The translations under genes were made by a program, and so were the position numbers. Below are positions 32,818 to 40,518 of a stretch of 41,070 nt of DNA, one piece after another (the first letter of the stretch is position 1; each line of letters starts with the position of its first letter). The stretch spans positions 1 to 41,070 of the forward strand of contig JAJDAP010000062.1 of NCBI GenBank assembly GCA_029261795.1, read 5' to 3'. The stretch comes from Deltaproteobacteria bacterium. GTDB taxonomy: Bacteria; Myxococcota_A; UBA9160; UBA6930. Below the pieces are notes generated by a model that was not told where the DNA came from, ran no database searches, and worked only from the letters and a program-made list of their open reading frames with translations.

Positions 32818-33213
32818 ATGTTGAAGTCCATTTGCCAAGGTCGCGGATTCCAGGCGCTGCTCGCAGCTGCGTTGGTAACGGGCGGCGTGATGCTGGCTCC
32901 CGGCATCGCGCAGGCCGATGAAGGAAACTTCGCGGGGCTGATCCCCGGACAGGCGGTCGCCGAAGGCGAACTGGGCGGCCTCTATGGCAAGGGCGTCACC
33001 TCGAGTTCGAGTTCCACCTCGTCGAGCACGACCGGGGGCGGCGGCAAGAACCTCGGGCTGAGGCTGCTCGATGTGAAGGCCCTGGCGCGCTCGTCGCGGA
33101 AGATTGGCCCGGACTTCTCGGGCAAGAACGCCGCCCGCGCGTCACTGGGCTCGCTGACGTTCCCGATGTTCTCGGTCGCGAGCGAGATCGAGATCAGCAT
33201 CATTTCGGAGTAG
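32818..33213 (+). CDS. Small secreted precursor with double-glycine-like leader (copy B)
   Basis: This 131-residue protein starts after AGGAGAG. The Sec signal peptide (about 1-33, ending GIAQA) is followed at 40-59 by GLIPGQAVAEGELGGLYGKG, the same motif and spacing as copy A (Glu51, Leu52, Gly57-Lys58). The mature part differs entirely from copy A: a Ser/Thr run (60-72), GGGGK, then a basic segment LRLLDVKALARSSRKIGPDF and an amphipathic end (FSVASEIEISIISE). A shared leader with unrelated mature parts supports a processing signal. Its 3' end overlaps the convergent gene by 14 nt. Confidence 0.75.
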   Translation: MLKSICQGRGFQALLAAALVTGGVMLAPGIAQADEGNFAGLIPGQAVAEGELGGLYGKGVTSSSSSTSSSTTGGGGKNLGLRLLDVKALARSSRKIGPDFSGKNAARASLGSLTFPMFSVASEIEISIISE

Positions 33214-35023
33214 TCGCGACCTCCCGAAGTCGGATGGCGTTCTCGATGAGTTCGAGTCGCTCGTGTCGGCCTTCGATGATGACGCCACTCTTCTCGTTCA
33301 TCTCGATGGCGGTCAGCATTTCGGCTCGGGCCCGTTCGAGATCGCCCTTCTTGTAGTAGCCCCAGGCAAGGCTGTCCCGGAACTCGGCGAACTCGGGGAA
33401 GCCCTCGATCGCCTGCTCGACCAGGGCGATTCCCCGATCGATGTCGATCTCGCGATCGATCAGGATGTAGCCGAGGTTGTTCCGCGTGATCGGATCCTGG
33501 TCGCCGCTCAAGAGGGCGGCCTCGTACATGACCATCGCTTCCTCGTCCCGGCCCAGGGTGCTGAGCGTGACGCCGGAGGTGTAGTACGGGGTGTGGTAGC
33601 CGAGCGGGGCGATGTCGATCGCGCGTTGCAACAACGCCAGGCCCTCCTCGAACTCCTTGGCCTTGATCCGGATCGCACCGGCGTTGTTCTGGGCCTTGGT
33701 GCTGCCGGTCACCACGCCGGCATCGTGGGTGTAGAGGGTGTACTCGTCGACCCAGTCGGCGGTTCGATCGATGGCACGCCACATGTGGAGCCCGAGGATC
33801 GACGTCGCGAGGACGGCCAGCACGGCGGCCGCGTGCTGGCGGCCCAGCGTCTGCGAGGCCGCACGCAGCCCGACCGCGGCCACGAGGCAGAAGCCGATCG
33901 ACGGGAAGTAGGCGAGGCGGTCGCCGAAGACCGTGCCGATCAGGACGAACACGTTCGAGACGACCGAGAAGGTCAAGAGGAAGAATGCGATTCCGAAGAA
34001 GACGGTTCGTTGTCGCTGATAGGCGCGCACGGTTCCGAATGCCGCCGCCGCGACGACGGCGAGCATCAGCCAGAGTTTCGGGTCGGCGAGGCTCGTGATG
34101 AGGGGAATCGCTTCGTACGAATAATCGTAGGACAAACGGTAGGGGAAGATCAGCATCCAGACGTAGTGCAATGTGACGTACAGCGCATTGAGCAGACGCC
34201 AGGGCTGGTCGAGGCCGACGATGGGGTTGTCGATCTGGATGTGAGGCGGGGTCACCTTCTGTCCCGAGAGCGCGACGACGCGGAAGAGCATGTAGCCCGC
34301 GACGACACTGCAAAGTGGCAGGTAGTAGCCGAGGGTGCGCTCGCGAAGGGTGAGCCAGATGCGCTGCCACAGGGGGTGTTCAGCCGACGTCCGGTAGCAG
34401 ACGTCGTAGAGCCCGATGACCCCGAGGATCGTGACCGCGCTCTCCTTGGAAAGCATGGCGAGGAACAGCGCGACCATGCTGGAGGCGAGCCGCCAGGCTC
34501 GCGCCGGCCAGGCGTGATCCGGGCGAATGCTCAGATAGGAGATCGCGCATAACAAGGCGAGTACGCCGGTGATGAGTTCCGGGCGGCCGAAGGTGATGTT
34601 CGCGACGACTTCCGTGTGGGCTGCGTGGACCGCGAAGAGAAGCGCGGCGAGCCCGGACACCACTCGATCAGCGGTCACGCGCAACAGGAACAGGAATACG
34701 AGGGCGCACACGACACCGTGCAAGAGCACGTTGAACAGATGGAATCCCCAGGGATCCAGGCCGCCTAGCTCCCAGTTCAACACGTAGGAAGCCTTGGCCA
34801 GGGGCCGATAGAGGCCCGATTCCATCTTCGGGTACCAGTAGTCGGTGCGGAAGATCTCGGGAAGCTGCTCTACGCCGCGCGATAGCCGATTGGTCTTGAT
34901 CAATCCGCCGTCGTCCATGACGAAGCCATGGTCGAGGGAGCCCATGAACAACAGGCTTCCGAGCAGCCCGATCGCGAGTGCGGTGGCCGCGGTCTTCGCT
35001 GTCCCACCGTGCCGATCAGTCAT
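33200..35023 (-). CDS. TMTC-like multispanning protein with C-terminal TPRs
   Basis: The protein has 607 residues, starting at the ATG 35021-35023 (MTDRHGG), which overlaps the sulfatase stop by 8 nt. N-terminal TM segments and the acidic loop GFVMDDGGLI are followed by YRPLAKASYVLNWELGG and WGFHLFNVLLHGVV, hallmarks of the TMTC/DUF1736-type family. About 10 TM helices run to residue 400, including FGDRLAYFPSIGF. TPRs fill 420-600 (KAQNNAGAIRIKAKEFEEGL). In eukaryotes TMTC proteins transfer mannose from dolichyl phosphate onto secreted proteins; a bacterial counterpart is inferred. It is the second such protein in the window. Confidence 0.8.
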   Translation of the reverse strand: MTDRHGGTAKTAATALAIGLLGSLLFMGSLDHGFVMDDGGLIKTNRLSRGVEQLPEIFRTDYWYPKMESGLYRPLAKASYVLNWELGGLDPWGFHLFNVLLHGVVCALVFLFLLRVTADRVVSGLAALLFAVHAAHTEVVANITFGRPELITGVLALLCAISYLSIRPDHAWPARAWRLASSMVALFLAMLSKESAVTILGVIGLYDVCYRTSAEHPLWQRIWLTLRERTLGYYLPLCSVVAGYMLFRVVALSGQKVTPPHIQIDNPIVGLDQPWRLLNALYVTLHYVWMLIFPYRLSYDYSYEAIPLITSLADPKLWLMLAVVAAAAFGTVRAYQRQRTVFFGIAFFLLTFSVVSNVFVLIGTVFGDRLAYFPSIGFCLVAAVGLRAASQTLGRQHAAAVLAVLATSILGLHMWRAIDRTADWVDEYTLYTHDAGVVTGSTKAQNNAGAIRIKAKEFEEGLALLQRAIDIAPLGYHTPYYTSGVTLSTLGRDEEAMVMYEAALLSGDQDPITRNNLGYILIDREIDIDRGIALVEQAIEGFPEFAEFRDSLAWGYYKKGDLERARAEMLTAIEMNEKSGVIIEGRHERLELIENAIRLREVATTPK

Positions 35024-37277
35024 TGATGTAACCCAGGGCCTCGAGCTGATCCTGGGTCGCTGCGTCGAGGACCACCTCGCCCTCGCCATCGGCGGGGCCG
35101 AGTTGCTGGGCGAGCCGCTGGTTCGCGCCCTTCCAACTTTCGAGGGCTGTCGAGAGGCCATCCCTGCGGGAGGGTGGGGCGGCTTCGAGTTGGTCTCGCT
35201 GTTCGCGCGGGTCGGCATTGAGGTCGAACATCCGCGTGGTATCGCCAGCGTCGTCCCGGATCATCTTCCAACCGTCGGCGGATGAGATCGCGCGCTGGTC
35301 CCCGCGATACGCGGCCTCGCTGAAAGCGGGGAGCCCGGGAATCTTGCCCCCGCCCCCGAGGAGTGGGCGCAGGCTCGTGCCCTGGAAGGTGGCCTCGCCT
35401 GCCGAGACGCCGGCGAGATCGAGGATCGTCGGCGTCACGTCGATCGAGCGGACCTGGTTCGCAACCCGGCCGGGCTCGATGCCCGGCATCCGGATGATCA
35501 GCGGGACGTGCACCTGCTCGTCATAGAGTGTGTAGCCGTGGCTGGCGGAGCCATGGTCGAGGAACTCCTCGCCGTGGTCGGCCGTGATCACGACCAGGAG
35601 GTCGCGGCTCGATTTCATCTGGTTCACCCGGTCGAGCAGTTTCTTGACCTGATCGTCGAGGTACTGGAGTTCGCCGTCGTAGAGTCCGACGATGTAGCGG
35701 AGATCTTCCTCGGAGAGATCTCCGATCGGGCGTCCCTGACGCTCGACGATCGCCGTCGTCTTCTCCGGCGTGAGTTCGCCCTCATACCCGGCAACGAAAT
35801 CCTGGCCGAAGGGAGCGGGCGGCACGTACGGCCAGTGAGCGTCGTTGAAGTGGGCAAACAGGAAGAAGGGCTCGCTGTCCCGGTCGGCGCGTTGATCCAG
35901 CCAGGCGAAGATCCGCTCGTTGGTCTTGGCTCCCCGCCGCTTGATGTTCGAGACATTGCGCGAATACTCGCCGTGCTCATCGTCGTAGATATCGAAACCC
36001 TGGGCGAAGCCGAAGATCGAGTTGACGTAGACGTTCGAGATGAAGCCCGCCGTCACATAGCCATCGCGGCGCATGATTTCGGCCAGCGTCAGTTGCGAGG
36101 GACTCAGCGCCGACTGGAGCGCGAAGGGCAGCTTGCCACCGGCGGATTGCTTGCCGGCACCCCACTGCGGCCCCGAGTCGAGTCCGTGTACCGAGGGGTG
36201 CAGACTCGTGAACAGCGACGCCATCGACGCGGCCGTCCAGGGTGCTGAGCTGATCGCGCGCTCGAAGACGACGGCTCGGCTCGCGAACGCGTCGATTCCG
36301 GGCGAGGTGGGGCGATCGTATCCGTAGCTGCCGAGATGGTCCGGACGAAGGGTGTCGAGGACGATCAGCAGGACGTTAGGCGCTTGGTCGCGAGGCGTCC
36401 TGCGCGGGAGTTCGTCGGCGGCCTGTTGCAGATGCTGGAGGCGCAGCGCGTAGATCGGTTCCTCGGGACCCGTGGCGGCAGCAGCCCGGCGAAGCAGGCT
36501 GTGTGCCTCCTCGAAGCGTTCGCTGACGAGCAGAGACCAACCCAGATTGTGGAGCAGCATCGGCGCGCCGGGCTTCTGGGCAACCGCCTTCTGCATCATG
36601 ACGATGGCGCGCTGCCGGTCCCGATCCTGCCGGAAGAGCAGGAAACCGAGGTTGTTCAGGATGGTCGGGTCCTCGGGCGACATGGCCAGAGCGAGCTCGT
36701 ACTTCTCGAGGGCCTCGTCGATCCGACCGGTCCGCTCGAGGGTCAGGCCCCAGTGGAGGGTGACGTCGGGCCGATTCGTCCCGTCGACGGAGGCTGCCCG
36801 TTCGAACAAGGCGAGCGCGGCTTCCGAGCGACGCTGGGCGGAGACGAGGACGGCGTAGTCACCAATGGCGTCCGCCGGCACGTCGCCGCCGGTCTCGATC
36901 GCCCTCGCGTACATCTCCTCGGCCGCCTGGAGCTGTCCCTTCATGGCCAGCGCGCGCGCCCAACCCGCGAGCGCCGCTCCGGAATCCTCGTCCTTCTTCA
37001 GCACGAACTCGAACTCGCGAATCGCCTCGTCGTGCTTGCCGATCCGGATCAACACCCGGCCCAGGCCGATGTGCCCCGGCAGGTGCTGGGGCGCCTTGGC
37101 GACCGAGCGGCGGTAGGCTGTCAGCGCCTGCTGCAAGCGGCCTTCCTCGAGAGCGACGTCGCCCTCGGCAACATGCTCGCGGGCGTACTTCATGGCATCG
37201 CTTTCCATGCAGCCCGCAGCGACGAAGGCGCAGAGCAACAGCAAGCCGAGGGTCGGAAGGCGGCGGAGGGGGGTCAT
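35016..37277 (-). CDS. Lipoprotein with N-terminal TPRs fused to a sulfatase-superfamily domain
   Basis: The protein has 753 residues. The lipobox FVAAG|C (about residue 23) predicts a lipid anchor. TPRs run from about 30 to 290. An alkaline-phosphatase/sulfatase domain begins at NVLLIVLDTLRPDHLGSYGY (metal Asp), with SSAPWTAASMASLFTS, FFLFAHFNDAHWPY and VVITADHGEEFLDHG. The nucleophile site lacks the Cys/Ser-x-Pro-x-Arg of formylglycine sulfatases. The Thr of APWT matches phospho- or phosphoethanolamine-transferase relatives, so desulfation is doubtful. It is coupled to the TMTC-like gene (8-nt overlap), suggesting action on the same glycan or protein. Confidence 0.87.
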   Translation of the reverse strand: MTPLRRLPTLGLLLLCAFVAAGCMESDAMKYAREHVAEGDVALEEGRLQQALTAYRRSVAKAPQHLPGHIGLGRVLIRIGKHDEAIREFEFVLKKDEDSGAALAGWARALAMKGQLQAAEEMYARAIETGGDVPADAIGDYAVLVSAQRRSEAALALFERAASVDGTNRPDVTLHWGLTLERTGRIDEALEKYELALAMSPEDPTILNNLGFLLFRQDRDRQRAIVMMQKAVAQKPGAPMLLHNLGWSLLVSERFEEAHSLLRRAAAATGPEEPIYALRLQHLQQAADELPRRTPRDQAPNVLLIVLDTLRPDHLGSYGYDRPTSPGIDAFASRAVVFERAISSAPWTAASMASLFTSLHPSVHGLDSGPQWGAGKQSAGGKLPFALQSALSPSQLTLAEIMRRDGYVTAGFISNVYVNSIFGFAQGFDIYDDEHGEYSRNVSNIKRRGAKTNERIFAWLDQRADRDSEPFFLFAHFNDAHWPYVPPAPFGQDFVAGYEGELTPEKTTAIVERQGRPIGDLSEEDLRYIVGLYDGELQYLDDQVKKLLDRVNQMKSSRDLLVVITADHGEEFLDHGSASHGYTLYDEQVHVPLIIRMPGIEPGRVANQVRSIDVTPTILDLAGVSAGEATFQGTSLRPLLGGGGKIPGLPAFSEAAYRGDQRAISSADGWKMIRDDAGDTTRMFDLNADPREQRDQLEAAPPSRRDGLSTALESWKGANQRLAQQLGPADGEGEVVLDAATQDQLEALGYIND

Positions 37278-37615
37278 GACGCAGGTTCCCGCAATATGAT
37301 GGAAGAGTGACGTGGGGCATCCGGCCGAGCGGGCCAGTCTCCCTGGGGTTCGTAGCGAGCGGCCGCCCGAACGTGACGAGGGAGTTCACTTCGGACTCGG
37401 CACGATACCGCGCTAGATTCCCCGGGGTACCCCGACGCGCCCGGCGAGTGGTCCCCGGAGGGAGTACCCCCTGGGGGAAAAGTACCCGCGGGTACGCCAC
37501 TTTCCTGCATCGCCGGACACTAACCCCAAAGCACCTGCCGGGATCTCGCAAGAAAAGCGACGCGCTCGGCTCGACTGCTATCAACACATCCGTCGGCACC
37601 AGGAAACAGACCCCC
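37278..37615. promoter_or_regulatory. Divergent region with clustered GTACCC palindromes
   Basis: This 338-nt region separates the sulfatase gene from the beta-helix protein gene. Three GTACCC units occur: GGGGTACCCC (37424-37433), GTACCCC (37464-37470, followed by CTGGGGG) and GTACCCGCGGGTAC (37482-37495), the first and third fully palindromic. They could be regulator sites for either gene. GGCACG near 37399 has no -12 GC at the right distance, so no sigma-54 promoter is called. No gene is seen here. Confidence 0.45.
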
Positions 37616-39415
37616 ATGCAAAGACTCGCCCGAGCCTGCGCCACCCTCGCCCTCGCGCTGGCCTCTTCGTGGCTCGGGTCGTCGCCGGCGGCCGCGCTCG
37701 TGGCATCGGATGTCTGTACCGGAGACCCGTGTGTCATCACGGCGAACCACACCTCGACGGATCCCTTCACGACCCTCGACTTCGGGTCTGCGGCTGTGAT
37801 CCTCCAGAGTTCCCTCAACGTGGCTTCGAACAGCCTCGACATCCTGGCGGGAAGTTTCACGATCTCCCAGACCGGCAAGATCACCGCCCAGGTGGCGAGT
37901 TCGTCCGAGTCCGGCGGTAGCGTCTCGGTCGTGGCTGTCGGCGACATCATGCTGAACTCGGCCAACCAGGGCGGCGCGATCGTGGCCAACGGCTGCAACG
38001 GAGGCTTCGTGACCCTGGAGTCGGCCACCGGCACCATCGGCGGCAACAGTGGCAACGCCATCAACGCCAACCGCGTGACCGCATGCCTGCTCTCGGGAGA
38101 GGGCGGGACGATCGAATTGATCGCTGCAAGCGTCGACCTCAGCGGCAACCTCAATGCCATCGGGGGAGTGGCCGCACTGGGCGGCTCCGTGATCGTGGAT
38201 TCGTCGGACCTGGTGCGCCTCGGGCCCATCAACGTCTCTGGCGGAGAGGGCGACGGTGGAATTCTCGACGTCGTTGCGGGTGGAGCCGTCACGCTGGGGA
38301 CGGTGAGCGCGAATAGCATCGGCAACATCGGCACCGGCGGAACGGTTTCCGTCTCGAGCGGCGGACCGCTCACGATCCTCGGCGATCTCGACGCGCTCGG
38401 GGGCAACGGTGCCTCCGAAGGGGACGCCGGCGGTGACGTGAGCCTTCGGGCCGGCAACCTGATCCAGCCCCGCGACATCCTCGTCACCGGAAGGATTCGC
38501 GCCAACGGTCAGGGACAGGAAGGGGCGGGCGGCTTCATCGATATCGACGGCGCACTCGTGACGATCGAGGATCCGCTGATCGCCAACGGCCAAGGGACGT
38601 TTTCTTCGGGGGGCAGCATCGATGTCTTCGGAGCCGACTCGGTCACCGTGACGGCCCCCGTTTCGGCCGGTATCGGCGGCCTAGGCACGATCACGATCCA
38701 GGCCGTCGGAGATCTGAATCTTCTCGCTGCGGCTGACGCCGGGGCCTCACCCGGCACGAACGGAGGCGATGTCACCCTGATCGCCGGGGGGAGCCTCGAC
38801 ATCTCTGGCGACGTCTTCGCCAACGGCAACGGTCCGGCGACCTTCGGCGGTCAGATCTTCGCTTCCGGCTGCGAGATCCACGTCCCCTCCACCACTCAGT
38901 TGAACGCCTCGAACGAGGCCGGGACCGTGCAGCTGGCCGCCGGTCAGCAGATGACGATTGCGGGCGATCTGCTGGCGGGGCCCACCCTGGGCACGATCGT
39001 GATGCGCCACCGGAGGGCATCGCTGCCGCCCGTGACCGTGGGCGCGAGCTTCAACATCACACCGCTCATCTCGCTCGATCCGAGCATCGCTCCGTGTGCG
39101 ATCTGCACCTTCACCGGCGACGCCGACAGCGATGGCGTGGACGACTCGTGCGATCGCTGCACGATGGTGTCCGACCCGCTCCAGACCGATACCGACGGCG
39201 ACGGCTTCGGGAACGCCTGCGATTGCGACTTCGACCAGACCGGCCAGTGCGGGATCGCGGACTTCAACGTGTTCCAGGCGGACTTCACGACATCGATCGA
39301 TGCCGGTACCGGAACGGACATGGACGGAAGCGGCGTGGTCGGGATCGGAGATTTCAACCTGTTCCTGCCGGGCTTCACGAGTGCTGTGCCGGGCCCCTCG
39401 GCGATGGCTCCGTAA
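37616..39415 (+). CDS. Secreted beta-helix-like protein with TSP3 repeats and dockerin-like end
   Basis: The protein has 599 residues. The signal peptide is about 1-27 (SSPAAA). Residues 60-480 are made of Gly/Ser/Asp-rich strands with recurring GGxVxV/GGDVxL turns ([40 protein letters not shown]), like haemagglutinin-type beta-helices. Residues about 500-540 carry Cys and Asp calcium repeats ([29 protein letters not shown]) of thrombospondin type 3. The end ([13 protein letters not shown] and [14 protein letters not shown]) forms two dockerin-like calcium loops. The ATG at 37616 is chosen since a signal peptide follows; AGGAAA is upstream. It is likely a surface adhesin or matrix protein. 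Confidence 0.82.
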   Translation: MQRLARACATLALALASSWLGSSPAAALVASDVCTGDPCVITANHTSTDPFTTLDFGSAAVILQSSLNVASNSLDILAGSFTISQTGKITAQVASSSESGGSVSVVAVGDIMLNSANQGGAIVANGCNGGFVTLESATGTIGGNSGNAINANRVTACLLSGEGGTIELIAASVDLSGNLNAIGGVAALGGSVIVDSSDLVRLGPINVSGGEGDGGILDVVAGGAVTLGTVSANSIGNIGTGGTVSVSSGGPLTILGDLDALGGNGASEGDAGGDVSLRAGNLIQPRDILVTGRIRANGQGQEGAGGFIDIDGALVTIEDPLIANGQGTFSSGGSIDVFGADSVTVTAPVSAGIGGLGTITIQAVGDLNLLAAADAGASPGTNGGDVTLIAGGSLDISGDVFANGNGPATFGGQIFASGCEIHVPSTTQLNASNEAGTVQLAAGQQMTIAGDLLAGPTLGTIVMRHRRASLPPVTVGASFNITPLISLDPSIAPCAICTFTGDADSDGVDDSCDRCTMVSDPLQTDTDGDGFGNACDCDFDQTGQCGIADFNVFQADFTTSIDAGTGTDMDGSGVVGIGDFNLFLPGFTSAVPGPSAMAP

Positions 39416-39458
39416 GCGGGTCCAAATGACGACGAATGAATGGGAGTGCAGGAAGATC

Positions 39459-40283
39459 ATGAGTGCCCAAAGTCTGAGTCGGTTCGAGGAACTCCATGAG
39501 CGCCACCAGCGGAGGCTCGACGAACTCGAACGGCTGATCGGGCCGCCTGCATGCCAGGCGCTCGGGCTCTACCGGGTCCCCGAGGCGTTCGTGCTCTCGG
39601 TGGTGGTGCCCAGCTACAACGAGGTCAAGACCGTCGAGGAGGTGTTCCGGCGGATTCGCGAAGTGCCGGTACGGACCGAGATCATCGCCGTCGACGACGG
39701 GAGCGAGGACGGAACCGGCGACCTGCTGAAGCAGATCCAGGACGTCTACGATCTCACGGTCATCCGCCAGGAGGTGAACCAGGGGAAGGGCGCTGCGTTG
39801 CGGCGCGGCTTCATGGCTGCGACCGGCGATGCCGTCATCGTCCAGGACGCCGACCTCGAGTACAACCCGCGCGACTACATGAGGCTGCTGCAACCGATCG
39901 TCGAAGGCGAGGCGGACGTGGTCTTCGGAAGCCGCTTCATCGGCGAGCGGCATCGCGTGCTCTATTTCTGGCACTCCCTCGGCAACCAGTTCCTCACGCT
40001 GCTCTCGAACGCGGTGACGAACCTGAACCTCACGGACATGGAGACCGGCTACAAGCTGTTCCGGCGCGAGGTGATCCAGGAGATTGCCCCACAGATGGTC
40101 GAGGGGCGCTTCGGCATCGAACCCGAACTCACGGCTCGCGTTTCGCGCCTGCCTGGCGTTCGCCTGTTCGAGATGCCGATCAGCTACGCCGGCCGGACCT
40201 ATGAGGAAGGGAAGAAGATCGGCTGGCGCGACGGTGTGTCCGCGATTCGCTGCATCCTCAAGTACGGGCTCTGGAACCGCTAG
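39459..40283 (+). CDS. Family 2 glycosyltransferase, DPM1-like (polyprenyl-phosphate sugar synthase type)
   Basis: The protein has 274 residues. After a hydrophilic N-extension of about 45 residues, the GT-A domain reads [59 protein letters not shown] (DxD) and FGSRFIGE. It ends with [10 protein letters not shown] and [13 protein letters not shown], typical of dolichyl/undecaprenyl-phosphate mannose or glucose synthases. There are no TM segments, so it resembles soluble DPM1. It may supply the lipid-linked sugar for the TMTC-like proteins. The ATG at 39459 follows AGGAAG; an ATG 33 nt earlier is in frame but lacks a ribosome site. Confidence 0.87.
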   Translation: MSAQSLSRFEELHERHQRRLDELERLIGPPACQALGLYRVPEAFVLSVVVPSYNEVKTVEEVFRRIREVPVRTEIIAVDDGSEDGTGDLLKQIQDVYDLTVIRQEVNQGKGAALRRGFMAATGDAVIVQDADLEYNPRDYMRLLQPIVEGEADVVFGSRFIGERHRVLYFWHSLGNQFLTLLSNAVTNLNLTDMETGYKLFRREVIQEIAPQMVEGRFGIEPELTARVSRLPGVRLFEMPISYAGRTYEEGKKIGWRDGVSAIRCILKYGLWNR

Positions 40284-40518
40284 CGAGCGCTTTAGACCGT
40301 TGGAATTGGGAAGAATTTTTCCCAATCACGGAAATAGAACGTCGTTCCGCTCTGGCACTACAAACAGTGTCTCGTCCAGCGACTTTCTCCGTCCCCTTCA
40401 GTCGCCCCGTGGCCACTCAACTAAGCGCACGATTCTTGCTTATGGTCATTCACCCCCTCCACCAGACGACGCTCCAAGAGTTTCTCGCCTGCAGGTCCAT
40501 CGGACGCCACCGCATTTC
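40284..40518. promoter_or_regulatory. Intergenic region with palindrome and sigma-54-like promoter
   Basis: This 235-nt region is relatively AT-rich. It contains the palindrome at 40305-40326 (ATTGGGAA facing TTCCCAAT, near-perfect over 22 bp) and, 111 bp from its centre, GCGCACGATTCTTGCTT at 40425-40441. The latter fits the sigma-54 consensus except that the first G of the -24 GG is C (CG at 40426-40427, GC at 40438-40439). A TGGCAC at 40356-40361 has no -12 partner. The downstream ATG is at 40519. The palindrome might instead end the glycosyltransferase transcript. Confidence 0.5.
40305..40326. promoter_or_regulatory. Candidate upstream activator site, TGGG-N10-CCCA palindrome (copy 2)
   Basis: ATTGGGAA (40305-40312) pairs with TTCCCAAT (40319-40326) and the 6-nt centre is itself nearly symmetric. 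It shares TGGG, ten bases and CCCA with the site at 29306-29325. Both precede -24/-12-like promoters by 110-140 bp. It starts 22 nt after the glycosyltransferase stop, so a 3'-end hairpin is the alternative. Confidence 0.45.

Noticed and set aside
33263..34552. 429-residue open frame opposite the TMTC-like gene
   Set aside because: Shadow of the real gene; acidic low-complexity translation.
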